Shown here: piece after piece, positions 11,103 through 25,300 of the stretch
Position numbering within the stretch: position 1 is the stretch's first letter
Layout of the letters: each line of letters begins with the position of its first letter
Origin: Sipunculus nudus
Taxonomy: Eukaryota > Annelida > Sipuncula > Golfingiida > Sipunculidae
Length of the DNA stretch: 64,000 nucleotides
Direction: 5' to 3'
Assembly: GCA_026874595.1 (NCBI GenBank)
Contig: CM049317.1
Coordinates: 21,584,882 to 21,648,881, forward strand
Translations under genes and position numbers: made by a program
The notes under the pieces: generated by a model
Told to the model about the DNA's origin: nothing
Databases searched by the model: none
Seen by the model: the letters and a program-made list of their open reading frames with translations, nothing else

Positions 11103-13300
11103 CTGTAGAAATAAAATATAAGTTTAAAGGTTAATTCTTGCATACATGTGGGAGAAGTTTGGTTTTATAGTAAACTAAAAATTTATATTGTTTGGTTATT
11201 TTCTGATAAAACTGCAGCTTGAAATAACACTTCTAAGTTTCTTTTCACATATGATCTTAACTCCCCCCTTAAAAAATACATTTAATTAACAATGTTGAGC
11301 CATCAGTAAAATCCCATGCCTGTGAGCTCTTAGTATTTCACATTTTCAAAATTCTACCAAACAACGGAGATTGCAGTAAACCTTTTCTACATAAATTACC
11401 ACTGTAATGATACAATGACATATTTATGACTATCACTCACACCTAGTTCTGAAATATGTGTTTAACTAGAATATCAGCAGAAGCTGACAAAAGCCCTCAG
11501 CCAAAACAACAGTGTTTAGAGGTGGTAACAGTAACAAGTACTAAATATCTGTTCTCACATGGATGTATATCTGTACATGTCTCAGTAATAAATTTAAAAT
11601 GCAGAGGTATGTACCATGATTCATAACAATCAACCAAATGCTTCCTGAAAAATAAGCTTCTAAGTTTTATTCTATTATAAGCTCTGTGACCTTGAAAAGT
11701 AGGTCAAGGTCACCCATCTTCGAACTTGACCGAGATTTTGTAGATATAAGTCTTCACCAAAGAAATAAAATTCCTCTTGTGAATCCTTTTAGAGATATCC
11801 CGCTCACAAGGCCAAAGTTGAAAAATCCAAGAAAAATTCATTAAAATCAGAAATTGCAGGTGGCGCCCCCAAACTTGTGCAGCAGTTACAGACCATCAGT
11901 CCCTATGATCATAGTAAAAATTGTGAAAATCCACCCAATGGTTTCTGAGAAATAAGCTTCTAAATTTTTTACTATAATCAGCTCTAAAACGTAGAAAAAT
12001 AGGTCAAGGTCACCCATCTCTGAACTTGACCGAGATTTTGTCAATATACATCTTCACCAAAAAATAAAATTCCTGCGGTGAATCCTTTTAGAGATATCCC
12101 GCTCACAAGCCCAAAGATGAAAAATCCAAGAAAAATTCATTAAAAATCAGAAATTGCAGGTGGCGCCCCCAAACTTGTGCAGCAGTTACAGACCATCAGT
12201 CCCTATGATCATAGTAAAAATTGTGAAAATCCACCCAATGGTTTCTGAGAAATAAGCTTCTAAATTTTTTACTATAATCAGCTCTAAAACGTAGAAAAAT
12301 AGGTCAAGGTCACCCATCTCTGAACTTGACCTAGATTTTGTCAATATACATCTTCACCAAAAAATAAAATTCCTGCGGTGAATCCTTTTAGAGATATCCC
12401 GCTCACAAGCCCAAAGTTGAAAAATCCGATAAAAATTCATTAAAAATCAGAAATTGTAGGTGGCACCACCAAACTTGTGAAGCAGGTACAGACCATCAGT
12501 CCCTATTTTCATCGAAAAAATTGTGAAAATCCACCCAATGGTTTCTGAGAAATAAGCTTCTAAATTTTTTACTATAATCAGCTCTAAAACGTAGAAAAAT
12601 AGGTCAAGGTCACCCATCTTCGAACTTGACCGAGATTTTGCCAATATACATCTTTACCGAGGAAATAAAATTCTGGCGGTGAATCCTTTTCAAGATATCC
12701 CGCTCACAAGGTATAAGTTAACGGACGCCGGACGGACGGACGGACAGACAGAAGGACAGCTTGGGTGACGACAATAGCCCATCAGCCTAGGGGCTTAGGG
12801 CTAAAAAAGTCTAAAATCACTATGTTGGTGATGATTCAAGAAAAGAAAAAGAAAAAGAAAAAAAAAAAGAGTATAAAATAAGTATCAATACTTTGAAAAA
12901 AAATAAGAAACCATAAAAATTTGTCTTTCTCAGAAAAAAGGTATATTATAAATCAGGTAGCAGCATGGAAACACATTCCTGCTCAAGAGGGCAAGACATG
13001 AAATAAGACTGCTGTGGGATGTGCTGACCCCTACTGACAGGAGGGAGTACTAATACTGTAACTCAACATTTGATTGTGTTCAAAACCTACCTTATCCACT
13101 TTCTGTTCAAATTTGGGCATCTCATCTATAGATTTGGGGATGGGTCGTTCTCTTTCACGTTTCTGTACACTGGAAAATTAAACAAACATTCTGTGACCAT
13201 CAACATATGTGAACTGACCATATTTATTTTAACAGGATAACAAAATAGCCATTATGGCTAACAAATCATGCTCTGCTGCTCAGCAAAAAGCATGCATATA

Positions 13301-13354
<54 letters not shown>

Positions 13355-16300
13355 TACCAGTAAATAAAAAATGCATACATATTATGAAAACAATAATAAT
13401 AATAATAATCAAAGTGAAACAAACAAGAAACAAGCTAATTCGCAGAATTTATGTCCCCTGCATCAGCCTCTTGTTGTCCCCTGCTTTCCGTATGAATATG
13501 TTTACTTTTTATTGTCCCCTGAAGATGTCATGTCATAATTTTTTGTTGTGAATTGGGAAACTAAGGGGAATTTTTTTTGTTTTGTTTTCAAGCTGCTGAT
13601 CATAAATTTTCAGACAGACACTCCAAAACCAAACCCAACCAAGGTATACATGACAGCAATCCCGACCCAAATCTGAATGAAATCAGATAATATTTAGGAA
13701 AGTTATCGCATGGAAACGAAAACCTGAAGGACAGACAGGCCAAATGACAGACAGACAAACCCAAATTAATGTCCTCCATTCCCCTGTAAGCGGGAGACAA
13801 AAAAATAATTAACAAAGGTATGTAAAGAATGATAAATCATTTAAAATTGTTCTGCAATGTATTTATCTATATCATCCATCTCTAACTAACATAAAAATTT
13901 CTGTAAAATTACTGTAAGATTATAGGTTGGTTTATTTTATTGCATAATTCGATATTTTACTTTTACTAAACTAAAATGTTAGAGACAAAATATTAATAAA
14001 ATAACATCACTTAACTGTTCAATCATGTTTCTCTGAGTTCACTGTCTCAAAGTTTGATGGAATTTATTAAGAATAAAACATGACCCTGAGCTGTGTCAGC
14101 TAAAGTTATGGACATGTTTAAATAAAGAGGTTCATCTACTCAAAAATCTACCATTATATGTGTTCATCATTAGTTGGACAACATTATTCCAGCACTAAAT
14201 GCCTGCTAAGCATTTAAAAAATGTGCAAATTCATTTTCTCTGAATAAAACAAGGGACCTATGGGTCACGACGCTCAGCTGTTATATATGATAAAAAAGTA
14301 TTATTTAGAAATGAGGCACATGCTGGTTTTGTGTGGTAATAAATATAAGCTGTATTATGTGTTGTTGTTGTTTAGCTTATGTATGATTTTGATAGTACCT
14401 TTGGAGACAGGGAAGAAGATTGATTTCATTTATTTAATTAACAAATGGAGTACTATTGTCACACAGATTTTGACTTGGCCATATAACTTATAAGCAGAAC
14501 ATATAATATAAGAGTTTAACTATTTATTAAAAAAATATACAAATATTGTCCCAAATATAATTTTTATTAAAAATAATAAGAGAACCATTTGATTTTTTAA
14601 AATGAAATATAACTGATATGATTATTAAAATAATATTAAAGAATATATTCATGAATGCATTCATGAATACATTTTGAAAGTATTTGCACGAGTATTCATA
14701 TACTTTCATTTTTACCTGAATTCCCATTCTTTATGCAAGAAATTTTATAATGGAGTACATTATCATATTCGTATTTAAATACAATTACAAAGTATTTGCA
14801 CCACGTCTGGTATTTATTCAGTTTTCACCAAACAATGATGTTGAGAATCCAGAATATACAAAATTCACACATTTAAATAATGATCATAAGTACCTGGTTT
14901 TATGGCTTTTATTTATATAAAAAAATAACTGTAAAAAAATTCATTTTGGACTAATTTCACATCAATGTACACACTAGACACAGTAGGAAACTAGATTAAT
15001 ATTATCAACTGCATCTTTGTCTATCATTAATTTCCTTCATATGATCCCTAATGATTAGTAATGAATAATATGATTTACTTTTTTATCATTAAAATTGAAC
15101 TGAAAAATACCATAGGTGACTGCATGGTGTTATTTGGAGTACGTGACATTCTATCCATCGATACAAGATTCTTATATCATCAGTAACTGCAAGTTGATTT
15201 CCTGTTATTATAAAATAACAAAGTCCTTTTTATTTTTCTTTAATTTGTTATTAAAAAACAATAAAAATTTATTAATTTATTGTTAATTGTTATGTTGTTG
15301 GTTAAAACTACTAGATGAGTTTGGTTGGACACCTGGATCAACTGTGGCTGGCCATAAGCTGCCTACCTGCCCCAGTGTATGGCTCGCCTCAAGCATGCAT
15401 AATTTGCTGAAAGTTCAACAAGGTCAACATACAGGTGACTCAAGAGGGGCTGGAGAGAGCCAAAGTCTGACAGGGTCTCATAAAAACATTAATAAAAGCT
15501 ACAATTTTTGGCCAATTTCTTTCAGCTTTCTAAACTAAAAAGCTGAAATCCTTGTGTGCATGATATGAAAATTATATCAACCGTGCTCACAGGAAACAAA
15601 TGTGCCATGGTAAAAGTTGGGCAAAATTTAAGGTACTAATTTTATATTTACACTAATAACATATAAAATTTGAAAAATTCAGAGCTAATTTTGGGTATTC
15701 AATTGAATCTTGATTAAATAATGTTACATCCCTGGCAAAAAAACTCTAGCTTCAGCAATGCCCTTGTTAAGGGAGTAAATATGTTTCTTGATTTTTTACA
15801 TAGTGCATTATGTTTGGGCCTATAACTTAAAACAATTACGCAATACTGACATCATTTCTGGCATGTGCATAGAGAATGTATAGATAAATATGTATATTAT
15901 ATATGATTAAAGTCACATCAGTGGTTTTGATATTAGGCAGTCTTGAAGTGTAACAATGGGTTTTTAATGGAAAAATGAAGTTTTTCATTAATATCTCAAA
16001 GGAATTAAGTCCTAGTGACTAAATTCTTGGCATGGTAGGGAATTTTGGAGACATCTAATTGTATGCCAAATTTTAGGAACTGAGAGCTGAAGCTGGGGAG
16101 CTGAGCTCTTGCAAACTGCATAACACTAGCTTGATGTGAACAATTTGTTACATGGTGCTTGAAAACTTGAATAAAATCTACAGTATTTGATCAACTGGTT
16201 TCAAAGTTTTGGTGTTAACAGACAAAATGCTAACAAAAACATGCTGAGAAAATTAAATCCACAGTACTTACAGAAAAAAAACGTGCCATGGTCAAATTTG

Positions 16301-19300
16301 GGCAAAATTTAAGGTACCAATTTTTTATTTTTGTTAATATTTTAAAAAATTTAAAAGATTTTGATCTAATTTTGGGTATACAATTTAATTTTGATAAATT
16401 AAAGTTATATTACTGGAAAAAAAGTCCATAGCTTTAACAGGTTTTGTGTTAAGTGATCAAATATCTTTCCTGATTTTTTACAAAATGCATTATGTTTGGG
16501 CCCATAACTTTTTTTAATTATATAATACAGACATAATTTCTGGCATGTACATAGGAACTATATAGAAGAATATTTATGGTAAATATGAGGAAAAACAGAT
16601 GAGTGGTTTTGATATTAGGCAATCCTGAAGTGTGAAAATAGGTTTTTAATAAAAATTTGAGGTTTTTCCTTAATTTCTCAAAGGAACGAAGTCGCAACGA
16701 ACCAGTTTTCGGCTTGGTAGGAGATCTTGGGGACATCTAACATTATGCTGAATTTTGGAATCCTAGGTCTTACGGTTTCAAAACGTGCCACATCTACGGA
16801 CGGACGGACGGACGGACGGACGGACAGACGGACGGACGACGGACAATGGACCACGACTATAGCTCAGATGACTTATAGTCAGCTGAGCTAAAAACCAACT
16901 ACGCAAAAAAAAAAAATCCCTGATTATAAACAAAGGACCTGTCAGTCACCGCGCACAGCTGAAAATGAATCTGGGAATAAAATCCTAGTGGTTGTCTTGA
17001 CTATCACTTTTACTGTAGCTGTTAAAGTTTCAGTATTTCAACTAAGTGAAAGTAATATCAATGTTAATATATCCAATGAGAACATGCAAAACCCTGCACT
17101 TAAAGAATAATGGACAAGAGCTGAAGCATAATGATACACATTTAATTTATAAACTGAAATAAAATACTGTAAAAAATTAAAATTTTCCATTTTCAAATGA
17201 GCATCAATTAAATTTGATATGCAAGTTAAAACAAGCCAATTAGGTATACATCTGCACTGTGTAATATATGAAACTAGAGTGAAGCAATTACATAAAATAG
17301 GTGAGGGTTGCATCTCTCACTGCAGACCACTGGGCTAGGTTGGCTTGATGTAAACAACCCTTGACATGGTGTATGAAAACCTTTTCATAAATTCCTTTCA
17401 TGTTTCAGATATTGTCAGCTTAAAACCTTATCTGTCCATCATAAGAAAGTAAAAGCAAATTTGCATACTGGAAAAAAAATGTGCCACAGTTAAAGCTGGG
17501 CAAGATTTAAATATTTTGAATTTACATTAATGCTAATAACTTACAAAATTTACGAAATTTGGATCTAAACTCTGGTATACAATTAAAACTAAGTTGAATA
17601 TTGATATATGCTTTAAATAAGATCCCTGGCAAAACAAATAATCATGGTGAGTAAACATATTTCCTGATTATTGACAAAGTGCATTATGTTTTGGCCTATA
17701 AGATTTACATAATACTGACCTAAATTCTGGCATGTATATAGGAAACATATGCAGGAATGGTTATTGCAAATATTATAGTCCATTTCACCACCTGCTGTCC
17801 ACCTGTTTTTTGTAGATGATTTACTTAAAAATTTATATTTTTCAATATTTTCCAAGTTGACAACACAAGGAAGTGACAACCTAAAATGGCAGTTAAGAAT
17901 TTTACAATAAATCCCCCGTTTATGTTTCACAACATTTTAGTCTCTTTATCATGATCTGGCAGATATGATGTGTCCCTCCATAAGTAGCCATCTTTGTTTT
18001 AGATGGTTATAATTTTTAGAGTGTTTACATGAGATTATCCAATCAGCAGCTGTCAGTTCAGGCTGTTTTTGCATGTGACCAATGACCTTGACCGCCATAA
18101 GTGGGTCTGATATGTTGTAAAATGTAGACTGATTTCTCATATTTTCAGAAAATTCTGTAACTCAAATATGGCATAAGGTAGGAATTTAGTTACCTAGTTG
18201 AAAATTAGGTTCTGTAATCCTCTCCTGTACACTATAATTGTTTCCCTTGAAATGTACCTAATAAAAATTTTCATAGCAAAAAACAGGTGGACATGAGGGG
18301 ATGAAACGGACTATAACAGATTAACAACAGTGGTTATCATAGTGGGCAGTTTTGAAGTGTAACTACAGGTATTTACTGGAATAGAGGTTTTTACTTAAAG
18401 GGGCCCAATCATCTATCTGACCTTTATAAACTAAAGGTAATCCTAAGGAGCCTTTATAAAAATAGGCTAGAAAAAGTGGATATCACCATACACAGGCCGC
18501 TTGTTTTGTTTATATCAAAGTGTTAATAATATGTTGGGTCCGCCAAAATAATCAAAACAAATTCAACAAGGGCATCTGACCACAAGTCAGATAAGCCGGA
18601 GCTTTTTAAATGGCTTTTTGCAGCAAGTGACTTTTCTACCTCCGCATATATGCAACCTACCATTTTAGGTTACAAGTTTTTCCCCTTTTGTCATAATTGT
18701 GTGTTTACAAACATGTTGTTAGTAAACAAGTTCATATATCTTTCACAGAGGCGTTATAAGAACTAATCACAACCAAAATTACCCTTACATCATGAATTTA
18801 TACACAGAGGAAGCTGGAAATCACAAAAATACTTTATCAAAAGGTCGGTGAATGGGCACTTTCAATTTCTTGAAGGAACAAAGTCGTAGTGACCAAGTTT
18901 CAGGTTTGGTAGGAAAACTTAGGGACATCCAACTCTATGTCAAATTTTGGATTTGAAGGTCTACAACGAACAGTTTTAAAAACATACCCTGTTAACGGAT
19001 GTCCAGCTTAGGCCTGAAGATGGACAATGGACTGTAGATCAGATGACTTATAGTTAACTGAGCTAAAATTTCAGTGGCCAATTACAATACATTTTGGGAC
19101 TTTTCAAAGTATTGAATTTTAAATACCTAATACCTGAACTATCAAAGTTTTCAAAGGACTAGTGAAACCTGTGGAACTGTACTTTTTCCCTTGTTAGAAT
19201 GCACCACCATTAAAAATAGCTTACAGTGTTCCCTTTCATTGTTTTCAATTTAATTTTCATCCCACAGATTTACATTTAGATTTTGAATATTCTGTTGAAG

Positions 19301-22300
19301 AAGGTGTAGGATGACTTCTTTTTTTCCCTTGCCTTCTTTTATCTGATTCCATTCACATTTTTATGAACACTTTCAGCAGAGCAGACTATAAACAGGACTT
19401 ACTGTGGTCTCTCTCCACGGCCCCGGCCACGTTCTGCACCCCGCCCTCTGGAAACTCCACCCCGGCCACGACCACGCTCTCCTGGACCTCTTCTCCAGCT
19501 GCCTTCATCTATAAAATTTTTTTTTTATCACAATAAAATCAACTTTACCCATCCAATACATTTCCCTTTTCACTTATCACAAAATGATAATCACTGATTG
19601 CTCTCTCTGATTATCACTGTTATAAAGAACTTATCCCATTCTGTTCACTTTTATATTTGCAAATCTACCCTTTTCTCTGCTTTGGTTAATGTTTTATCTC
19701 ATGTTCTATGTATTTTCACTTGGTTGGTGTAACAGGTGGTTCCTCATACTATGACAGTTTTTACATTACCATATGTGTACATTATGAGTAAATAGAAATG
19801 TAGTCTGAGAGTGCATACATACCTCTGGCATGATGCAAATAAACTTTACTGTTTGCTACACTAAAAATGTGTAATGGTTTACCAACTCCATGGTTGTGTC
19901 ACAGGTAAGCTTTGAAACAAAGGTGGCCACAATGCCAGTGAATGGTCCTCAAGCTAGGATAAAGAAACTGGCCTTACCTCTATGGGACAGAATCCTTTAA
20001 ATAAATCACATATTATGGTATTTCTGATTAAATCAAAGATGGAATGGTTTCAAAATTCCATTAAAATCCATTAATTACTTGAGTTAAATTACTAACAGAC
20101 ACACCAAAAAAAACAAACCAAGGTTAAACAGATTACCCCGCCATCTGGTGGAAGAACAATTTAATTTACACTGCGCAATTTTCAAGCATGCTTAAAGGTG
20201 CATAATTTTATAACACTGGAGCAAACCACATACATTTCCATGCACACAAAAAATGTTTGTTTAAAAGGAACAAAGGTTTGGACTAAGGTTGCTGCTACTA
20301 GCAGTGGTCTCTTATCACTATTGTTTTACCAAAAATGCACATAATACTGTTTCACAGGTTGTCTTTGATTACAACACTAAATTAGATAGAAGTTTTTAGT
20401 AAAATAATAATAAATTTATGATAAATGAAAAAGTTTATCACTGGTTACAAAACAGAAGAGGCGAACAGTTCTTTTTCATTTATAAGCAGACATAACACTG
20501 AAATAAAATTTGCTACATTTGCGGTCTTAAAAAAAGGCATAAATGATAATCATACAGCAGACAAAAAGCCTCTATCTGTTATAGTTACAAGCAAGGTTAA
20601 ATTCAACATTTCTCAATTATAAGAGATGCATGGCCAGGAGGTCAAACAGTGAAAATTGTAAAAATCAAAATGCAATTGCTGTCAAACTGATCTAATTTTT
20701 AACAAGAGACTGTGCCTATTGATACATTAATGGTGACATTTTGTGTCAGTGGCACTGGCAGTTGCAAAATGTTAGAGTTAGAGGACCTAATCATGGGGAG
20801 ATAATTATAAAAACAGTAAAATCTTTGCCATAAAAAAATTGCAGTAATTTTGTACCTTTTGCCATACTAAATTGTAGTACTTGTGTAACTTTTGCCATAA
20901 AAAAATTACAGCACTTTGGTCCTTTTGCCATAAAAAAAATGCAGTAATTTTTTTTTTACCTTTTGCCATACAAAATTGTAGTACTTTTGCCAAAAAAAAC
21001 TGCAGTACTTTAGTACCTGTTCACCAACTAGATATTGGTGACCTGTTGGGTCACAGTATTTGACGAACATGTGATTAGAACTGACAAAATTAAGCCAGGT
21101 CCACCAAGGGTTGTGTATTTAGATGTGATTAAAATAGATCATTTGTTCCACTTATGGCACCTGGCAGTATACATGAAACAAACATGAAGGTATGACAATG
21201 TGGAAGATAAAGCATCCTGGTGCCAATCCACATCCTACCATGATATGTACCAGAAAATCAATCTGAAAAGGCAAAGGACCAAATATTCATTTATTCTTTA
21301 AGTTGATCCTTTTATGGTACACTGATGCAATATCTGTCACATTGCAATGCACTACTACAGTGGGTTAGATGGCAGATAGTGCTTTAGTAGTAAACAGCTG
21401 GACTTCACTGAATCACTGTAATTCAGTGTCAACATAAATTGGCAAATTAATTCAAACACAAGAATACTGCAGGACCACATGACATTCCAAAGCCATGCTA
21501 ACACAAGTACAAGCAGAGCAAAACAGAAGCCAAGCACAGGTTCAGCAGCCATGAAGGCAACGATACCTGGCCGTCTGCCTCTCCCTCGGCCCTCACCACT
21601 TGCCGGTCCAGGTTTTCCTTCTACCCGTTCAGCGAGTTTCTCATCATCTGTCGCATTTCGCTCTGCATCTGTCATGCCCTGAGTGTCTTTCTTCTCAGCT
21701 GCACTCTCCTGTTTGCGTCTCACCCACGCATTTTCCTTTGGGGGTTCAGCTGGTACGAACTCAATGTTTTTAGCCTGCTCTGGTTCTTTGGGCGGGTGTG
21801 ACTGAAATTTTAACCAGTTTGTGCCAAATGTAACCCTCATAAGGTCAGTAATGATACATAATAAACTGGCCACATATGTTATTACCCAGACACAGAGTCC
21901 CTGCATATGTGATACGACATGGCATTCAAGGTTCATATCAATGCAAACTGTTAAAAAACATTGGCCCAGCCCTCTGTGTACTCAATGATGCAACATCCCA
22001 GAATAAAATTGACAAGCTTCACATGGCATGTAATGTCACTATGCTCTGTGGTGCACCACCCAGAAATTATACTGACAACAAAGTTGTCTTTGAATGTGTG
22101 AATGTGCCTGCGTGTGTGTTTTACTGGAGTACTCTATTTGAAATAGAGTGACTGTACATGGTTGTTTGTGTTGATAACATATGTGGCCATTTATATAAAA
22201 CAAGTGACCCATGAGTCATGACGCTCAGCTGACCAGCATGCCATATAAACTTAACATTCACAACCAGAATTTCATCATCTGAAAGCCATATTCAGATTAA

Positions 22301-25300
22301 ATTTAGATGTGATCTTGACCTTTGACCTTCTGACACCACAGTCTACAGGTTCTTCCATGATTGGTTACACACAAACAGACTGAATGCAATCATGACTGGC
22401 CTATACAGGTTGTACAAGAAAAGAAAAAGATCAAGGTTGCCAGTTTTCAGACTCCTCTGAAAATTTGCAAAAAAAAAACCTCCCAGGATGTTGCATTAGA
22501 AGCCTCTAGGGCTAAAGGATACAATTTGAGCTCATCTGACTTTCAAGGTGCTCAAATCATGTTTTTTTTCCTATAGCTCAAAAAAAGAGGGCAAGGTGAC
22601 CAAATTTCATGCTTCCAAGGACATTTACCCAGAACCTACATGAATGTCACATTAGAAGATTCCAAGCCAAATGGATACAATTTATCCCCCATCTGACGAT
22701 CTGTTTGCCCAAAATTATGTTTTCAGCCAGTAGCTTGCAGAATATAAGTCACCATGACCTTATTTTAGGTTTCAGAGGAGATTTGCCTAGGATTTCTACC
22801 GATGTTCAGTTAGAAGTTTCTAGGTCCGGTGGTTACAATTTATGTCCTATTAATGGACATACAGACGGACTGACTAACAGGTCGATGCCAAACAAAGAGT
22901 GATCGCTAAAGCTCAGATGACTCTCAGTCAGCTGATGTAAAAATTATGAACCAGCTTGTCAGGTATTGCTTTCGTACTGGCCTTCAAACAAACATATCAT
23001 ACCTGAGCCTCATGGGCCTTGGGCTGATATGCAACCCTCCGGTCAATACTACGGCGAAATGGAACAGGCAAGTTAATAATATATAATTAACTCACCATAT
23101 GATATTTTGCACAACTTTTCTAATGATGTGCAAAACATTTAGAAAATACATTTGGATATAGTTCAAACTCTTGATCAATGTGTTATAAAAACCCTTTTGA
23201 GCTTTGAAATTTCACCATTAACTGATGGCGTTGAAGTCCCATTGAAGTATTTGTATATTTAATCAAGGAGATATTCAAGCCACTTGTGTACACCAGAGTT
23301 TTTTTTATCAGAATATCAATGATACTGTAAGACTGGTAGTTCTGGCTATGAACAGCAATGGCAGAGACCAGGACTGCACAGAATACAGAAATGTTATTAC
23401 CTGGTATTGTTTAAAGGTATGTATTGTACATATGTATTCAGTAACTGTTTTTGTGTGTGTAATATAATTATGCAACGGCTTGTACAAGACGAGGGTCAAT
23501 CCATAACATGTACCTTGAGGGCACTGACAACTTGCTCTTAAAAAACACTGTTTTTTTAAATGAAATGTCCGTCTTCTGCATAATCATCCAAAACATTCAC
23601 TGCATATCAGGGTTCACATCCACAAGTGCTTATGGTAGACAAGAGACCGCATGACACCAAGGCTACCATGGTCCTCTACATAACCAAACTACTAAATTAA
23701 TATCCAGTGTTAATCTTAAACTATCAAAAATGATTTTTCTGGCTTGTCCACCAGTGTCAGTCACCACATTTTCCACATTGAAAATAAATTGTTTTTAAAT
23801 TGATGTCAGTTAGGTTCGAATTGATTCCGTTGTGCTGGCGTGGACAGAAAAATATAATTTGGTTATAACCGCAAATTTATGCACTATGTCAACCGGTGCG
23901 CAACCCCCCCCCCCCCCCCCCCCGAATCTCTGGTATCCTTTGCAAAATAAATGATTCTATCTGATATGTGCAGCATATGCTCAATGTAACAGGCTCTTCC
24001 TGTTCCTTACCTGCCCTGCTCAAGCGCTGTTTGGGGCTGCAGACAGAGTCTGTTGGCAAATTCCTCACCTTAATCTCTTGAAAACTTGCTTGAAATTGCA
24101 ACTGCTTGTGTGCATGCATTCCTGTATGATAATTACGGACGATTTGACATAACATACAGATGTATAATGATGTTTTCAGAATCATTTTCAAAAAGACACA
24201 ATTAGTGATGTTTCAAAAGCCCTTTCAGTCCAGAGTAAAAAGTCTTGGCACTTGCCTTGAGAAAGATTGTGAATCTTAAACTGGGAATACAGGGGCGGAT
24301 TTAGGATTTAGGAAAAGGGGGGTCCAACCCAGGAGGACTTATGAAAATCCTAAAAAAAAAAAGGTCATCAAGTCTGGAAAAGGGGGGGTTCCAGGCCACA
24401 AAATTATGTCTAAAACCCCTTAAAAAAGGTTGCTTCGGGTGAAAAAGGGGGGGTCCGGACCCCCTGGAACCCCCCTGGATCCGCTTCTGGAATAGTATAA
24501 TTACCTTTTTCAATGGACTAAGACAAAAGGCCTAATGACCAGAGGAATTGTTATAGAACTTTCAAGAACTTTATTTCAGTCCATAATTGTATAGATGTTG
24601 ATTGACACCCTGGGAATGAATTTGTTTGCATTTTCATTACTCCATTAGAATGCAGCAGTCCTTCCATCAATGTCAATAAAGTTTTTCCAATTACATGGGT
24701 CCAAATTAACATCCCCCCCCCCCACCCCATGAAAGGGCCTACATGCTTGCACTTAACTGTCAATAGATCTTTGATATATCAATTCTATTATGATCAATGT
24801 GTCAAGGGCAAACCTTTTCTTATCAATTATATAACTATAAACAATAAATTCAAACAAAAACAAATCATTGCAATGTTCTTTATTGAGTATATATTACCAT
24901 CCTATGGACAAGATCACTGACACTCATGGCTGACAGTTCAAATGACAGGGTCATGCTCACTGACATAAAATTTCCCTGGTGGCCCTGGAAAACTTGTACC
25001 CTTGTATAAGACGGGGTACCCTGTTTGCCAAATATTTTTTATTAAAATTTCTTGCCTTATACATGCACAAATACTGTATATGCTGTTTAAAGCTGCCACC
25101 ATTTCAAATCATACACAGCCTTGACATAAAAATATACTAAAATATAAACTATATTTATATTACAGGGATTGTACAAATAGTTATTATTACAAATGGATAC
25201 TCTCCAAGGCTCAGATGGTGGCATTTGATAGTGTCTGGAGGCAGAGCGGGAGGTCCTAGAGGAAACCAGTGGCCTTGGATGGGCCACAACAACCTGCACT

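Larger units (their letters stand above)
8536..13264. repeat. Tandem segmental duplication, copy 2
   Basis: Direct copy of 3799-8535. The differences seen by eye are near 3906/8643, 4129/8866, 4568/9305, 4584/9321 and 4898/9626, plus poly-G lengths. I noticed none in the remaining 3.6 kb. Confidence 0.95.

Noticed and set aside
14246-16893. Classifying family X as a cut-and-paste transposon because of the CAGCTGAC/GTCAGCTG ends
   Set aside because: No target duplication was found, and the terminal stem-loop plus CTAAAA fits a rolling-circle element better. The class is left open.
21355-21936. A 193-codon frame as one gene
   Set aside because: Only 21567-21801 is exonic. The flanks run through a clear acceptor and donor into intron sequence with hydrophobic noise.
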